A DNA stretch of 25,242 nt from CAYSDH01 sp964429805 (lineage in GTDB: Bacteria > Bacteroidota > Bacteroidia > Flavobacteriales_D > JABDKJ01). The notes beneath the pieces are model-generated. The model did no database searches, had not been told where the DNA came from, and worked only from the letters and a program-made list of their open reading frames with translations. The stretch is from the NCBI GenBank assembly GCA_964429805.1, contig CAYSDH010000049.1:1-25242 (forward strand), given 5' to 3'. Shown one piece after another: positions 8,796 through 16,152 of the stretch (position 1 is the stretch's first letter; the number at the start of each line of letters is the position of its first letter). Both the position numbers and the translations under genes were made by a program.

Positions 8796-8830
8796 AAAGC
8801 AAAGCCTCTATGGATTATATTCCATAGAGG
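8796..8830 (-). terminator. Perfect intercistronic hairpin with T-rich tail
   Basis: CCTCTATGGA at 8805-8814 and TCCATAGAGG at 8821-8830 form a perfect 10-bp stem with a 6-base loop. Read on the minus strand it is followed by a T-rich but interrupted tail, CTTTGCTTTTATTTA, and then the receptor ATG about 20 nt downstream of the stem. It lies between the lipoprotein and the receptor. It could be a leaky terminator, an mRNA-stabilising hairpin, or both. Confidence 0.65.
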
Positions 8831-8857
8831 TCTCCGCAATACATTAATTATAAACTC

Positions 8858-10204
8858 TTAGTAAAGGCCATTTTCATGAGACCAAGTCCAGTTGTCAAAG
8901 GCGCTCGAATTTGCACCGGTTGTCGGTGCCGATGCTCCAGTCAAATGATTGTCACTATTGAATTGATTTTGAGCGGTATTCTGAAGCGCAGCATCAACCG
9001 GGCAATCATCACCGTTGTTATCTTCAGATCCAGTATATACAATTGTCAGGCCTGTTGATCCTTCAAATTCACAATTCTGAACTAACAATGTTAGAGAACC
9101 ATTGGTGTAGTAGTCATACGCATCCGTCTTGTCACCAGTGCAGTTGTTCTCGAAACTTTCTCTGAATTTCAGATACTTGTCTGCAGAGTACCCCCAACAC
9201 GTCATGTTCTGAATATTTCCTTGGGCTTTTGACTTCAAGTCGGCAGCCGAGCCAACCCCGTCTGTGCTGATAATTGTCCCGTTCAAAAGAGAAAACAGAC
9301 CATCGCTCAGAGTTCCTTCTGGACCATCTATTTCAAGAGCTTCATCAGTATCTACACCATGAATGACCAAGAAGTTGTCCACTTCTCCAGAGTAATTCTG
9401 GTCGATGTCTATTCCATCATCTCCTTGGAAAGCGACCAAGGCATTTGTGACATCAACAGACCCACCGAAAAACTCGATTCCGTCATCCACATTTCCGACT
9501 ACCTCTACCTTATCGATAGTCGTTCCATTTCCAACTCCGCCAAGTGTAAGACCGTTGATCTCATTTCCCTCACCGATCAAAATTCCACCGTGACGGATAG
9601 AGATGTATCGAAGAATTCCTGAATTGTCAGAGACGTCTGTCCCTCCATAGGCCCCGTATGATTGGTCAGCAGGAAGTCCTTCTATTTGAGCAACATCGTC
9701 ACCTTCTTGGGCCGACACTGGCGCATTACCTAGGACTATAATTCCTCCCCATTTACCTCGGTCAAACTGATTAAGGTTCGTTCCAAAGGTCTCTCCAATC
9801 TCTATGTTGTCAAGTACCGATGTGAATATAATTGGAGAAGATGAAGTTCCTTCAGCAATGATGTTCGCACCTTTCGCTATTATCAATGCTGAAGCATTGG
9901 CTCCCTCACCTTGACGTCCTTTGATTATGGTTCCAGGCTCGATTGTCAATGTCGCACTGTTTTCAACCCACACTCGGCCATTTAGCTCCCATATTTTGTC
10001 TGATGTCCACGTCTCATCACTAGTAATGGCTCCCGAAACTACCTCATTGTTACTAGATGTGTCATATTCACAACAGCAGTCTTTTTCTGCGTCAACATTA
10101 TAATTGGAAGCTATGGGGTCCGTGCATCCTTCTTCCTTTGAGCAGCTAGTCAAAGCTAGACCAGCCGCTAACATTAGGGCTAGGCACTTGCTTAAAATTT
10201 TCAT
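8858..10204 (-). CDS. Surface lipoprotein with short Cys motif and beta-helix-like body, receptor partner
   Basis: 448-residue lipoprotein. The lipobox LTSC places the lipidated cysteine at residue 21 after MKILSKCLALMLAAGLA. Immediately after it, residues 26-46 carry a GCTDPIASNYN motif ending in DCCCEY, a variant of the cysteine motif repeated in the giant protein at 16153. The body (residues ~55-448) is rich in short G/N/D-turn strands such as ATLTIEPGTIIKGRQGEGA, KWGGIIVLGNAPV, GGVGNGTTIDKVEVVGNVDDG and FQGDDGIDIDQNYSGEVDN, which fits a right-handed parallel beta-helix. It ends FDNWTWSHENGLY. Relatives are, as I recall, often misannotated as multidrug transporters. It is the first gene of a pair with the TonB-dependent receptor and probably works with it at the outer membrane. 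It is preceded by a 437-bp region holding a likely leader RNA. Confidence 0.75.
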   Translation of the reverse strand: MKILSKCLALMLAAGLALTSCSKEEGCTDPIASNYNVDAEKDCCCEYDTSSNNEVVSGAITSDETWTSDKIWELNGRVWVENSATLTIEPGTIIKGRQGEGANASALIIAKGANIIAEGTSSSPIIFTSVLDNIEIGETFGTNLNQFDRGKWGGIIVLGNAPVSAQEGDDVAQIEGLPADQSYGAYGGTDVSDNSGILRYISIRHGGILIGEGNEINGLTLGGVGNGTTIDKVEVVGNVDDGIEFFGGSVDVTNALVAFQGDDGIDIDQNYSGEVDNFLVIHGVDTDEALEIDGPEGTLSDGLFSLLNGTIISTDGVGSAADLKSKAQGNIQNMTCWGYSADKYLKFRESFENNCTGDKTDAYDYYTNGSLTLLVQNCEFEGSTGLTIVYTGSEDNNGDDCPVDAALQNTAQNQFNSDNHLTGASAPTTGANSSAFDNWTWSHENGLY

Positions 10205-10333
10205 GATTTGTTTTCTGTATTGTTAATTCGAGAACAAAAGACGGGCGCCACAATTAGCTGGGTATAAATCCTATGTTAAGTAGATGTGAATTGTTCGTGC
10301 TTTCAATCTTAACACTCTCTTAGAGTCGAGCAC

Positions 10334-10367
10334 AAAAAAAAAGCGGCACTCAGAACGAACACCACTT
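10334..10367 (-). terminator. Intrinsic terminator inside the leader of the lipoprotein-receptor operon
   Basis: Read on the minus strand, AAGTGGTGTTC and GAGTGCCGCTT pair over 11 positions (four of them G-U) around a GTTCT loop. The stem runs straight into a run of nine Ts. The wobble pairs mean the hairpin forms only in minus-strand RNA; the plus-strand version has several A-C mismatches. No annotated gene ends here, so it must act on a leader or small RNA. Confidence 0.75.
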
Positions 10368-10427
10368 TTCCTTACAGATTAACTTCTTTTTGCCTTACTG
10401 TTTGTTGAACAAACCGCATTCTTGGCT
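10334..10427 (-). ncRNA. Predicted ~95-nt leader or small RNA ending at an intrinsic terminator
   Basis: On the minus strand an exact -7 element, TATATTTG, lies at 10440-10433, giving a predicted transcript start near 10427. About 60 nt later a hairpin and nine-T run form an intrinsic terminator. The short transcript contains an inverted repeat GTTTGTT-C-AACAAAC and a 15-codon reading frame (ATG at 10419, stop at 10372, peptide MRFVQQTVRQKEVNL) that ends five bases before the terminator stem. It lies 130 nt upstream of the lipoprotein-receptor pair in the same direction. It could be an attenuator for that operon or an independent sRNA. The -33 element is weak. Confidence 0.45.
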
Positions 10428-10432
10428 GCACA

Positions 10433-10440
10433 CAAATATA
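10433..10440 (-). promoter_or_regulatory. Exact -7 element TATATTTG upstream of the leader RNA
   Basis: The minus-strand octamer matches the Bacteroidota -7 consensus TAnnTTTG at all six fixed positions. TTTG sequences occur upstream, but at spacings of 11 and 29 bp rather than about 19, so the -33 element is weak. Confidence 0.45.
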
Positions 10441-10641
10441 AGCGCTGGAACCAAATAATGAAAGGGTGTCAAATTTCTAGGCCTGACAATTCTTGGAATT
10501 CTGCCTTCTTATTATAGCTCTTATCAGCTGGTTTTCAGGCTCTAATGACCTTATGTTAATTTAATACTAATCTTAGCTTGATAGAGGCAGTTCAACGGCC
10601 AGAACATTACTTTTATCGCTAGTAAAAATTGCCCGAATTTC

Positions 10642-12744
10642 ATGTCCAAGGGGAAGACTATTTTCACACTAATACTACTCGTTTTCTTGACTAGCACTGC
10701 GCGAGGCCAAGAGAGTAATTCGCTAATCCAGTCACAGTCCGTGAAGTCCCTCGATGAAGGGGTAGTAGTAAACTGGATGCTGGATTATGACCGTGTAGAA
10801 GAAGCAAAAGGCAAGAGTTTCATTATACGATACGCCACAAGCATTGATGCCAAAAGAATTGAAGAAGGTCTAGAGTCTGAATGGTCTTATTCAGAGCCCG
10901 TCCCGGCCACTGCTCCTCAGATAAAGCTTAGCAACCTAAAGGGCAATGAAAAGTACGTTGTGTACATCGGTGAACCTCTCTCTGGTCTGGTGCCAGTAGT
11001 TGAGAATCCCTCTACAGTGAAGTGGTCCTCAAAAATGAAGGCAAAAACATCCAGAGGATGGGGGGTAAGTAAGTTTTTGATTCTCATCGGGGCACTTGGA
11101 CTTTTCATTTTTGGTATGAAGACCATGAGTGATGGTATGCAGCGAGCGGCAGGAAAGAAACTGAGAGAGATGCTCGGGTCGATCACATCGAACAGAGTTA
11201 AAGGGGTGATTACAGGCTTCTTTACAACGGCAATAGTTCAGTCATCTTCGGTTACCACAGTAATGACTGTTAGTCTAGTCAATGCAGGGCTATTGACATT
11301 GCGCCAGTCGGCAGGAGTGATGATGGGGGCTAACATTGGAACAACCATTACCGCTTGGCTAATCATGTACTTGGGATTCAAGGTGGATATCTCTAGTTAT
11401 GCTTTAATCTTGATTGCATTCGGTGCGCCTTTACTATTCATGAGGTTCTCAAAATCAAAAGAGATTTCAAATGCCGTGATTGGATTTGCTATTCTCTTTT
11501 TGGGGCTTCAATTTTTAAAGGACTCGGTGCCGGACTTGAAAGCCGATTCGGCTATCGTTCAGTTCTTTGTTGACTATAAGGATTCAGGGTTTCTCGGGAA
11601 CGTGATGTTCGTAGCGCTCGGAGCACTCGTGACTATAGTGATTCAATCTTCGTCAGCTGCCATGGCACTTACATTGACTTTGGTGTCGAAAGGCATCATT
11701 CCTTTCGAGGTTGCTTGTGCTATGGTACTGGGAGAAAATATAGGAACAACCGTCACAGCTGAATTTGCCTCGACCATTGGAAATGTCCATGCAAAGAGAT
11801 CGGCTCGAATACACTCAATGTTCAACGTGGTTGGCGTGGGCTGGATGCTCTTGATTTTTCCCATCTTCATGAAATTGATAGGCTGGGTTGTTGGATTTAT
11901 GGAAGGCACAGACTTTGACCCTAGTGACAACGAATTAGCAAATACAGGTATAGCCGCATTCCACACTTTGTTCAACTTAACTAATGTACTCATCATGATA
12001 TGGTTCGTGCCTCAGTTGGTCAGCATTGCCGAAAGGACAGTAAAATCTAAAGGTGACTCAGATGATGAGTTTAGTTTGGATTTCATTGGAGCAGGAGTTG
12101 TATCGGTTCCCAGTGTTGGCTTGATGAATGCTAAAAAGGAGATTGCCAAATTTGGAGAAATCACATCAAGAATGTCTCGATTTGCTAGAGTCTTGCTAAA
12201 TGACCCCACCAAAAAAGACTCTTCAAAAATGATCACGAAGATTGAGAAGTATGAAGAGATCACTGACAGGGTAGAAGTGGAAGTGGCGGACTATTTGGAA
12301 CGTATTTCTCAAGGAGAAATGACTTCTGAAAATAGTACTGAAGTGAGAAGTATGCTTAGCATTACAAATGACCTAGAGAGAATTGGCGATATTTTCTTCC
12401 AAATGTCAAAGACCTTTGAGCGTAAAGCGGAGAGTAAGATTTACTTTGACCCTAAGCAGCGAAAGAAACTCAACAGTATGTTCGACTTATTGGACAACTG
12501 CTTCGATATCATGAATAAGAACCTGAACTCTGAGTATGGTAATATTGATATTGATGCGGCAGTTGAGATTGAAAAGGAACTGAACAAATTCAGAGACGAT
12601 CTCAATGAGTCCTACCTTCGTAAAATTGAACGTTCAGATGTAAATCTCAAAGGAGGTATTGTGTACAAGGACATCTTCTCTCAGATTGAAAAAGTCGGGG
12701 ACCACATCATCAATGTGAGCGAAGCAGTAGCTGGTCGGGTATAA
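10642..12744 (+). CDS. Na/Pi cotransporter family protein with periplasmic N-domain and PhoU-like tail
   Basis: 700-residue inner membrane sodium-phosphate symporter of the PNaS/NptA family. The two inverted transport repeats are clear: QSSS at residues 200-203 followed by GANIGTT (229-235), and QSSS at 335-338 followed by GENIGTT (364-370). Residues ~500-700 are a soluble helical PhoU-like domain (SRMSRFARVLL, ITNDLERIGDIFFQMSK, IEKVGDHIINVSEAV). The N-terminus is unusual: a signal peptide at 1-22 and then a ~110-residue fibronectin-III-like domain (VVVNWMLDYD, SFIIRYATS, YVVYIGEP) before the first membrane helix at ~143. That domain would face the periplasm. The gene is divergent from the lipoprotein-receptor operon and probably co-transcribed with the next gene 17 bp downstream. 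Phosphate is the family's usual substrate. Confidence 0.88.
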   Translation: MSKGKTIFTLILLVFLTSTARGQESNSLIQSQSVKSLDEGVVVNWMLDYDRVEEAKGKSFIIRYATSIDAKRIEEGLESEWSYSEPVPATAPQIKLSNLKGNEKYVVYIGEPLSGLVPVVENPSTVKWSSKMKAKTSRGWGVSKFLILIGALGLFIFGMKTMSDGMQRAAGKKLREMLGSITSNRVKGVITGFFTTAIVQSSSVTTVMTVSLVNAGLLTLRQSAGVMMGANIGTTITAWLIMYLGFKVDISSYALILIAFGAPLLFMRFSKSKEISNAVIGFAILFLGLQFLKDSVPDLKADSAIVQFFVDYKDSGFLGNVMFVALGALVTIVIQSSSAAMALTLTLVSKGIIPFEVACAMVLGENIGTTVTAEFASTIGNVHAKRSARIHSMFNVVGVGWMLLIFPIFMKLIGWVVGFMEGTDFDPSDNELANTGIAAFHTLFNLTNVLIMIWFVPQLVSIAERTVKSKGDSDDEFSLDFIGAGVVSVPSVGLMNAKKEIAKFGEITSRMSRFARVLLNDPTKKDSSKMITKIEKYEEITDRVEVEVADYLERISQGEMTSENSTEVRSMLSITNDLERIGDIFFQMSKTFERKAESKIYFDPKQRKKLNSMFDLLDNCFDIMNKNLNSEYGNIDIDAAVEIEKELNKFRDDLNESYLRKIERSDVNLKGGIVYKDIFSQIEKVGDHIINVSEAVAGRV

Positions 12745-12761
12745 CTCAATTTCCTTTTTTC

Positions 12762-13901
12762 ATGCAAAACGAATTGACTTTAAGACAAAAGCTGGTCGAA
12801 GTCGCCAAGGTGTTTTTGAAGCTTGGAGTCATAGGATATGGAGGCCCAGCAGCTCATATTGCCATGATGCAAGATGAGATAGTCGAGAAGAGAAAGTGGA
12901 TAAGCAAAGAGCACTTTCTTGATTTGATGGGAGCCACCAATCTTATTCCCGGCCCAAATAGTACGGAGATGACTATGCACTGTGGAAAGGAGCGTGCTGG
13001 TTGGATGGGGCTTTTCGTAGCAGGTGGTTTCTTCATACTTCCCGCAGTAATTTCGACCCTTGCACTTGCCTGGTTTTACGTAAAATACGGTGAAGTGCCT
13101 CAAATCGCTCCAATTTTCGCTGGAATTAAACCCGCTGTAATTGCAATCATTCTAGGAGCCATATTCAAACTTGGGAAAAAGGCCCTGAAGGCAAATTGGA
13201 TTGGAGTAGTTGGCGTGATTGTCCTGATCCTGGCATTCTTGGGGCTAAGTGAGGTCTTAGCCATCCTTCTAGGAGGAGCTCTAGCTCTTTTGTATTGCGG
13301 CATTGTTGGACTCAAAAGAGATTCTGCAAAATCAATTTTTCCGCTATTGATGTTACCTGTTGCTGGGGCTAAAGCAGTGACTACTTCTTCGCTCTTTTTG
13401 ACTTTTCTTAAAGTGGGTGCTATTCTGTTTGGCTCAGGATATGTCCTGGTGGCCTATTTGCAGGGAGAATTAGTAGACAAACTAGGTTGGCTGACTGAAT
13501 CTGAACTATTAGATGCCATTGCCATCGGTCAATTCACCCCTGGACCCGTTCTTTCCACCGCTACATTTGTAGGATATCAGGTCGATGGGTTCTCTGGTGC
13601 AGCAGTGGCCACACTCGGTATATTCTTGCCCTCTTTCCTTTTCGTCCTCCTTTTGAATCCACTAGTTCCAAAACTCAGATCATCAAAATGGGCAGGGGCT
13701 TTTCTAGATGGTGTGAACATAGGAGCCGTAGCCATCATGATATCAGTGACGTATACCCTTTTTGTTCAAACGATCACCGATTGGAAAGCGGCTCTCATTC
13801 TAGGATTAGCCCTGGTTTTCACCTTCGGCCCAAAAAAGTTAAGTTCCTTCTTTATCGTTTTGATAGGAATGGCTGCAGGATATCTGCTCTCTCTGATTTG
13901 A
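12762..13901 (+). CDS. chrA: ChrA-type chromate transporter
   Basis: 379-residue inner membrane protein of the CHR family with both homologous halves. The first half has GYGGPAAH (residues 25-32), QDEIVEKRKWIS and NLIPGPNSTEM (60-70). The second has GSGYVLVAYLQGELVDKLGW (224-243) and QFTPGPVLSTATFVGY (257-272). Each half contributes about five to six membrane helices. Characterised members export chromate, but many chromosomal copies have untested anion substrates. It follows the Na/Pi symporter by 17 bp, so the two are likely one transcript; shared oxyanion transport is a reasonable inference. Length is normal for the two-domain form. A weak stem-loop lies just after the stop. Confidence 0.88.
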   Translation: MQNELTLRQKLVEVAKVFLKLGVIGYGGPAAHIAMMQDEIVEKRKWISKEHFLDLMGATNLIPGPNSTEMTMHCGKERAGWMGLFVAGGFFILPAVISTLALAWFYVKYGEVPQIAPIFAGIKPAVIAIILGAIFKLGKKALKANWIGVVGVIVLILAFLGLSEVLAILLGGALALLYCGIVGLKRDSAKSIFPLLMLPVAGAKAVTTSSLFLTFLKVGAILFGSGYVLVAYLQGELVDKLGWLTESELLDAIAIGQFTPGPVLSTATFVGYQVDGFSGAAVATLGIFLPSFLFVLLLNPLVPKLRSSKWAGAFLDGVNIGAVAIMISVTYTLFVQTITDWKAALILGLALVFTFGPKKLSSFFIVLIGMAAGYLLSLI

Positions 13902-13902
13902 C

Positions 13903-13937
13903 CACTTGGTAGCCTCAAATGATAAGTTGAGGTAGTG
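13903..13937 (+). other. Stem-loop after the chrA-type gene
   Basis: CCTCAA (13913-13918) pairs with TTGAGG (13927-13932), and an outer CACT/AGTG (13903-13906, 13934-13937) extends the stem across a bulge. It is not followed by a T-run, so it is not a typical intrinsic terminator. It could still mark the end of the transporter transcript. Confidence 0.3.
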
Positions 13938-14089
13938 AAAATCCAATGAATGTCGAATATTTCGGCCTCTAATCCGTATGTTCAGGGTGTATTTGATACT
14001 TTTACCAACAACAGCGATTCCGAGTAGCTATGATTACTACCTTCCACTTCGGAATTAAAAGACAACATATTACACACTTCGATACGACT

Positions 14090-15304
14090 ATGAAAAAACT
14101 GTACAGATCTCTTATTGCTCTCACACTTGTATGCACATCTATGACAGCCGTAGCACAGTACACGCCACCAGACGCTGATGCATTGGAAAACGTCATAGTC
14201 GAAAAGTATTATATCTCAGATGCAAGCGATGCATGTGATGAGGATGGTGGAAGTCTGCCAGAAGGGGCAGTCACTTACAGAGTGTATCTTGATTTGAAAG
14301 ACGGATATGAGCTGGAGACTATATATGGTAATCAGGATTTTAATAATCCAGAATGGTTCCACGCGCTCAAATTCAAAACAACTACGTCATTCTTTAATAA
14401 TGAAGATAGGGGAGAAGAACTTGGAACAAATATTAGCACAGGTTTCTTAGGCGATAATACTGTGGCACTTGATTCATGGCTAACTATTGGTGGGGCCACA
14501 GAAGACCACATTGGGGTGCCTGAGTGGTTTGACAATGACGGTTCTGTAGTAGGAGGGACAAACAGTGATGGCGGCTCTTGCGGTACTGCAGAAGGATTGA
14601 TGATTAACGATGATGAAGAAGCATGCCTTCTTTTAACTGACAAAGACGGACTTGTTGCTGGAGCTGTTCCAGAAATAACGTTGGTTGGACTTGACTTAGA
14701 AGTCTTTGGTGACGAAAACTCTACAGACAGTATCAGTACTACATCTGGAGCCTTGGCTGTTCTTGGAGGAATTGGCGGAACAACTGCAGACAACCTTATT
14801 CTCATCGGTCAGTTCACTACTGACGGTGTGTTCACATTTGAACTTAACCTCAGACTAGCCATTCCTGAGTCTGAACAATGTGATGCCCCAGGATGTCACA
14901 CATTCATAGATTACTATGCGAAAATGGTTTCGTTTGACTCTGTGGGAGGTATCGAGACTGAAAACAGATTTGAGATTCCTGCTCTAATATTTGACTCATC
15001 AGTTGATGAGACATCATGCATCATTATCGGACTTGAAGAGAATGACCGTTTGGCTAATCTCTTTTCTGTCTACCCTAATCCTACAAATGACATCGTTAGA
15101 CTTACGCTGTCTGAGCAATTGGATGGTAACGTGACTTATGAGATTCTTGATCTACAAGGAAGAGTCTTGGAGCAAGTTTTTGTTGGTGATACTCAGTCAG
15201 AAAGAATCGAATTAATTGACTTCAGTGATTTCAGCGCAGGAGCATATCTAGTAAAAGTTAGTGTTGACGGTGCATTTGCAACAGAGCGAGTGGTCAAGTA
15301 CTAA
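14090..15304 (+). CDS. Exported N-module protein with T9SS type A sorting domain
   Basis: 404-residue exported protein, first of four consecutive paralogues. I start at the ATG at 14090, where MKKLYRSLIALTLVCTSMTA is a signal peptide; the frame is open from 14030 but that would add 20 unlikely residues. Residues ~30-270 are the shared N-module, with VEKYYISDASDA, VTYRVYLDLKDGYELETIYG, FFNNEDRGEELG, TVALDSWLTIGGA, DGSVVGGTNSDGGS and DNLILIGQFTTDGVFTFELN. After a short bridge, residues ~322-404 are a T9SS sorting domain (TIGR04183 type) with LFSVYPNPTNDIVRLTL and FSAGAYLVKVSVDG, ending in VVKY. It should therefore be exported across the outer membrane and released or anchored. It has none of the 157-residue repeats. 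Function of the N-module is unknown. It begins a probable operon with the next two genes (gaps of 30 and 56 bp). Confidence 0.82.
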   Translation: MKKLYRSLIALTLVCTSMTAVAQYTPPDADALENVIVEKYYISDASDACDEDGGSLPEGAVTYRVYLDLKDGYELETIYGNQDFNNPEWFHALKFKTTTSFFNNEDRGEELGTNISTGFLGDNTVALDSWLTIGGATEDHIGVPEWFDNDGSVVGGTNSDGGSCGTAEGLMINDDEEACLLLTDKDGLVAGAVPEITLVGLDLEVFGDENSTDSISTTSGALAVLGGIGGTTADNLILIGQFTTDGVFTFELNLRLAIPESEQCDAPGCHTFIDYYAKMVSFDSVGGIETENRFEIPALIFDSSVDETSCIIIGLEENDRLANLFSVYPNPTNDIVRLTLSEQLDGNVTYEILDLQGRVLEQVFVGDTQSERIELIDFSDFSAGAYLVKVSVDGAFATERVVKY

Positions 15305-15334
15305 GTAGACTAGTTTAAGTTTAGAGGTAGAGAG

Positions 15335-16096
15335 ATGTTCAGGTTTATTCTGTTTTGCGGAGCCTTGCTTGTGGTTGGTCTTGTTAAAGGACAAGCCATA
15401 GAAGGTGTTGTCTTGGAGCGTTTTTACGTGTCTGATGGCAATGATGCAAAGCGGAGCGACCTAACAGAAGGCAGCATCACCTATAGAGTATATGTAGACC
15501 TCGCAGAGGGTTATTCTCTTCAGGCAGTGTACGGTCAAAAAGGCCATCCGCTAACTATCTCTACAACTACTCAGTTTTTCAATAGTGAAGTTGGTGGAAG
15601 CACAGGAGCTGATTTGAAAAGGAGTCAAATGACTCACAATACGCAGTTGCTAGACTCGTACATCACAGTTGGAGCGGCTACAATGGATCGAATCGGAGTA
15701 CCAATGTCCTTAGACCAGGACGGATCAACCGTGGTTCCAAAAAAGAAAAATGGATTGGCAAATTCTAAAAATGAATTTTCTTTTTCAAAACAAGACGGGT
15801 TAATGGAAGGCAAATTGCCAGCATTGACAAATTTTGGTTCTGATTTCTCAGCCTTTGAGACAGGGTCAAAAACAAATAGTTATACGACTGAAAATGGCGC
15901 TTGGGCAGTATTCGGAGGTTTCGTGGGTTGTACCGAAGAAAACATGGTCCTGATAGCGCAATTGACTACCGATGGAGAATTGAGCTTTGAGTTCAATCTT
16001 CAAATCGGCCACCCTGATGGTTCATCAGTTCGATACGTTGCAAAAGATCCGAAAGGAGAAGAGCAGCTTGTGAAGGAATTGAACTATCCACTATAA
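15335..16096 (+). CDS. Stand-alone N-module protein without sorting domain
   Basis: 253-residue exported protein, second paralogue in the tandem family. The signal peptide is MFRFILFCGALLVVGLVKG. The rest matches the shared N-module along its full length (VVLERFYVSDGNDA, ITYRVYVDLAEGYSLQAVYG, ISTTTQFFNSE, AWAVFGGFVG, LIAQLTTDGELSFEFNLQI). It stops at ELNYPL, exactly where the module ends in the giant paralogue. It lacks a T9SS sorting domain, so it should remain periplasmic or leave by another route. The acidic glycine-rich loop of the other members (VGGVNNDGGS in the giant) is replaced by VVPKKKNGLANS, making this copy far more basic locally. It lies 30 bp after the preceding gene and 56 bp before the giant gene, suggesting co-expression. 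Function unknown. Confidence 0.78.
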   Translation: MFRFILFCGALLVVGLVKGQAIEGVVLERFYVSDGNDAKRSDLTEGSITYRVYVDLAEGYSLQAVYGQKGHPLTISTTTQFFNSEVGGSTGADLKRSQMTHNTQLLDSYITVGAATMDRIGVPMSLDQDGSTVVPKKKNGLANSKNEFSFSKQDGLMEGKLPALTNFGSDFSAFETGSKTNSYTTENGAWAVFGGFVGCTEENMVLIAQLTTDGELSFEFNLQIGHPDGSSVRYVAKDPKGEEQLVKELNYPL

Positions 16097-16152
16097 TGAC
16101 ACACTTGGTCGGTGTAGACCACTATTGCATTTAAATCTTAAACAACCCCGTT

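Larger units (their letters stand above)
10205..10641. other. Divergent intergenic region with structured leader
   Basis: This 437-bp stretch separates the minus-strand lipoprotein gene from the plus-strand symporter gene. It holds a -7 element and an intrinsic terminator, both on the minus strand and described separately. A second imperfect stem-loop lies at 10297-10333 (outer GTGCT/AGCAC, inner ACTCT/AGAGT). A possible second promoter reads TTTG-N21-TAAGATTG on the minus strand around 10303-10340. I see nothing convincing in 10441-10641 except a TACTTTTA near-match to the -7 consensus at 10608-10615, which may serve the symporter gene. Confidence 0.6.

Noticed and set aside
14030..14089. 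Upstream start for the 404-aa protein
   Set aside because: The extra 20 residues are polar and would precede a normal signal peptide that starts MKKLYR at 14090.
14332..14805. 157-codon minus-strand open frame inside the 404-aa T9SS cargo gene
   Set aside because: It is a shadow of the low-stop antisense frame of a Thr/Ser/Gly/Asp-rich gene; similar shadows occur at 16428-16910 and in the repeat units (e.g. 19953-20279, 21360-21659), as expected when the sense repeats recur.
16106..16121. TGGTC/GACCA stem-loop between the 253-aa and giant genes
   Set aside because: A five-base stem with no T-tract in a 56-bp gap; it could arise by chance and does not show a terminator.
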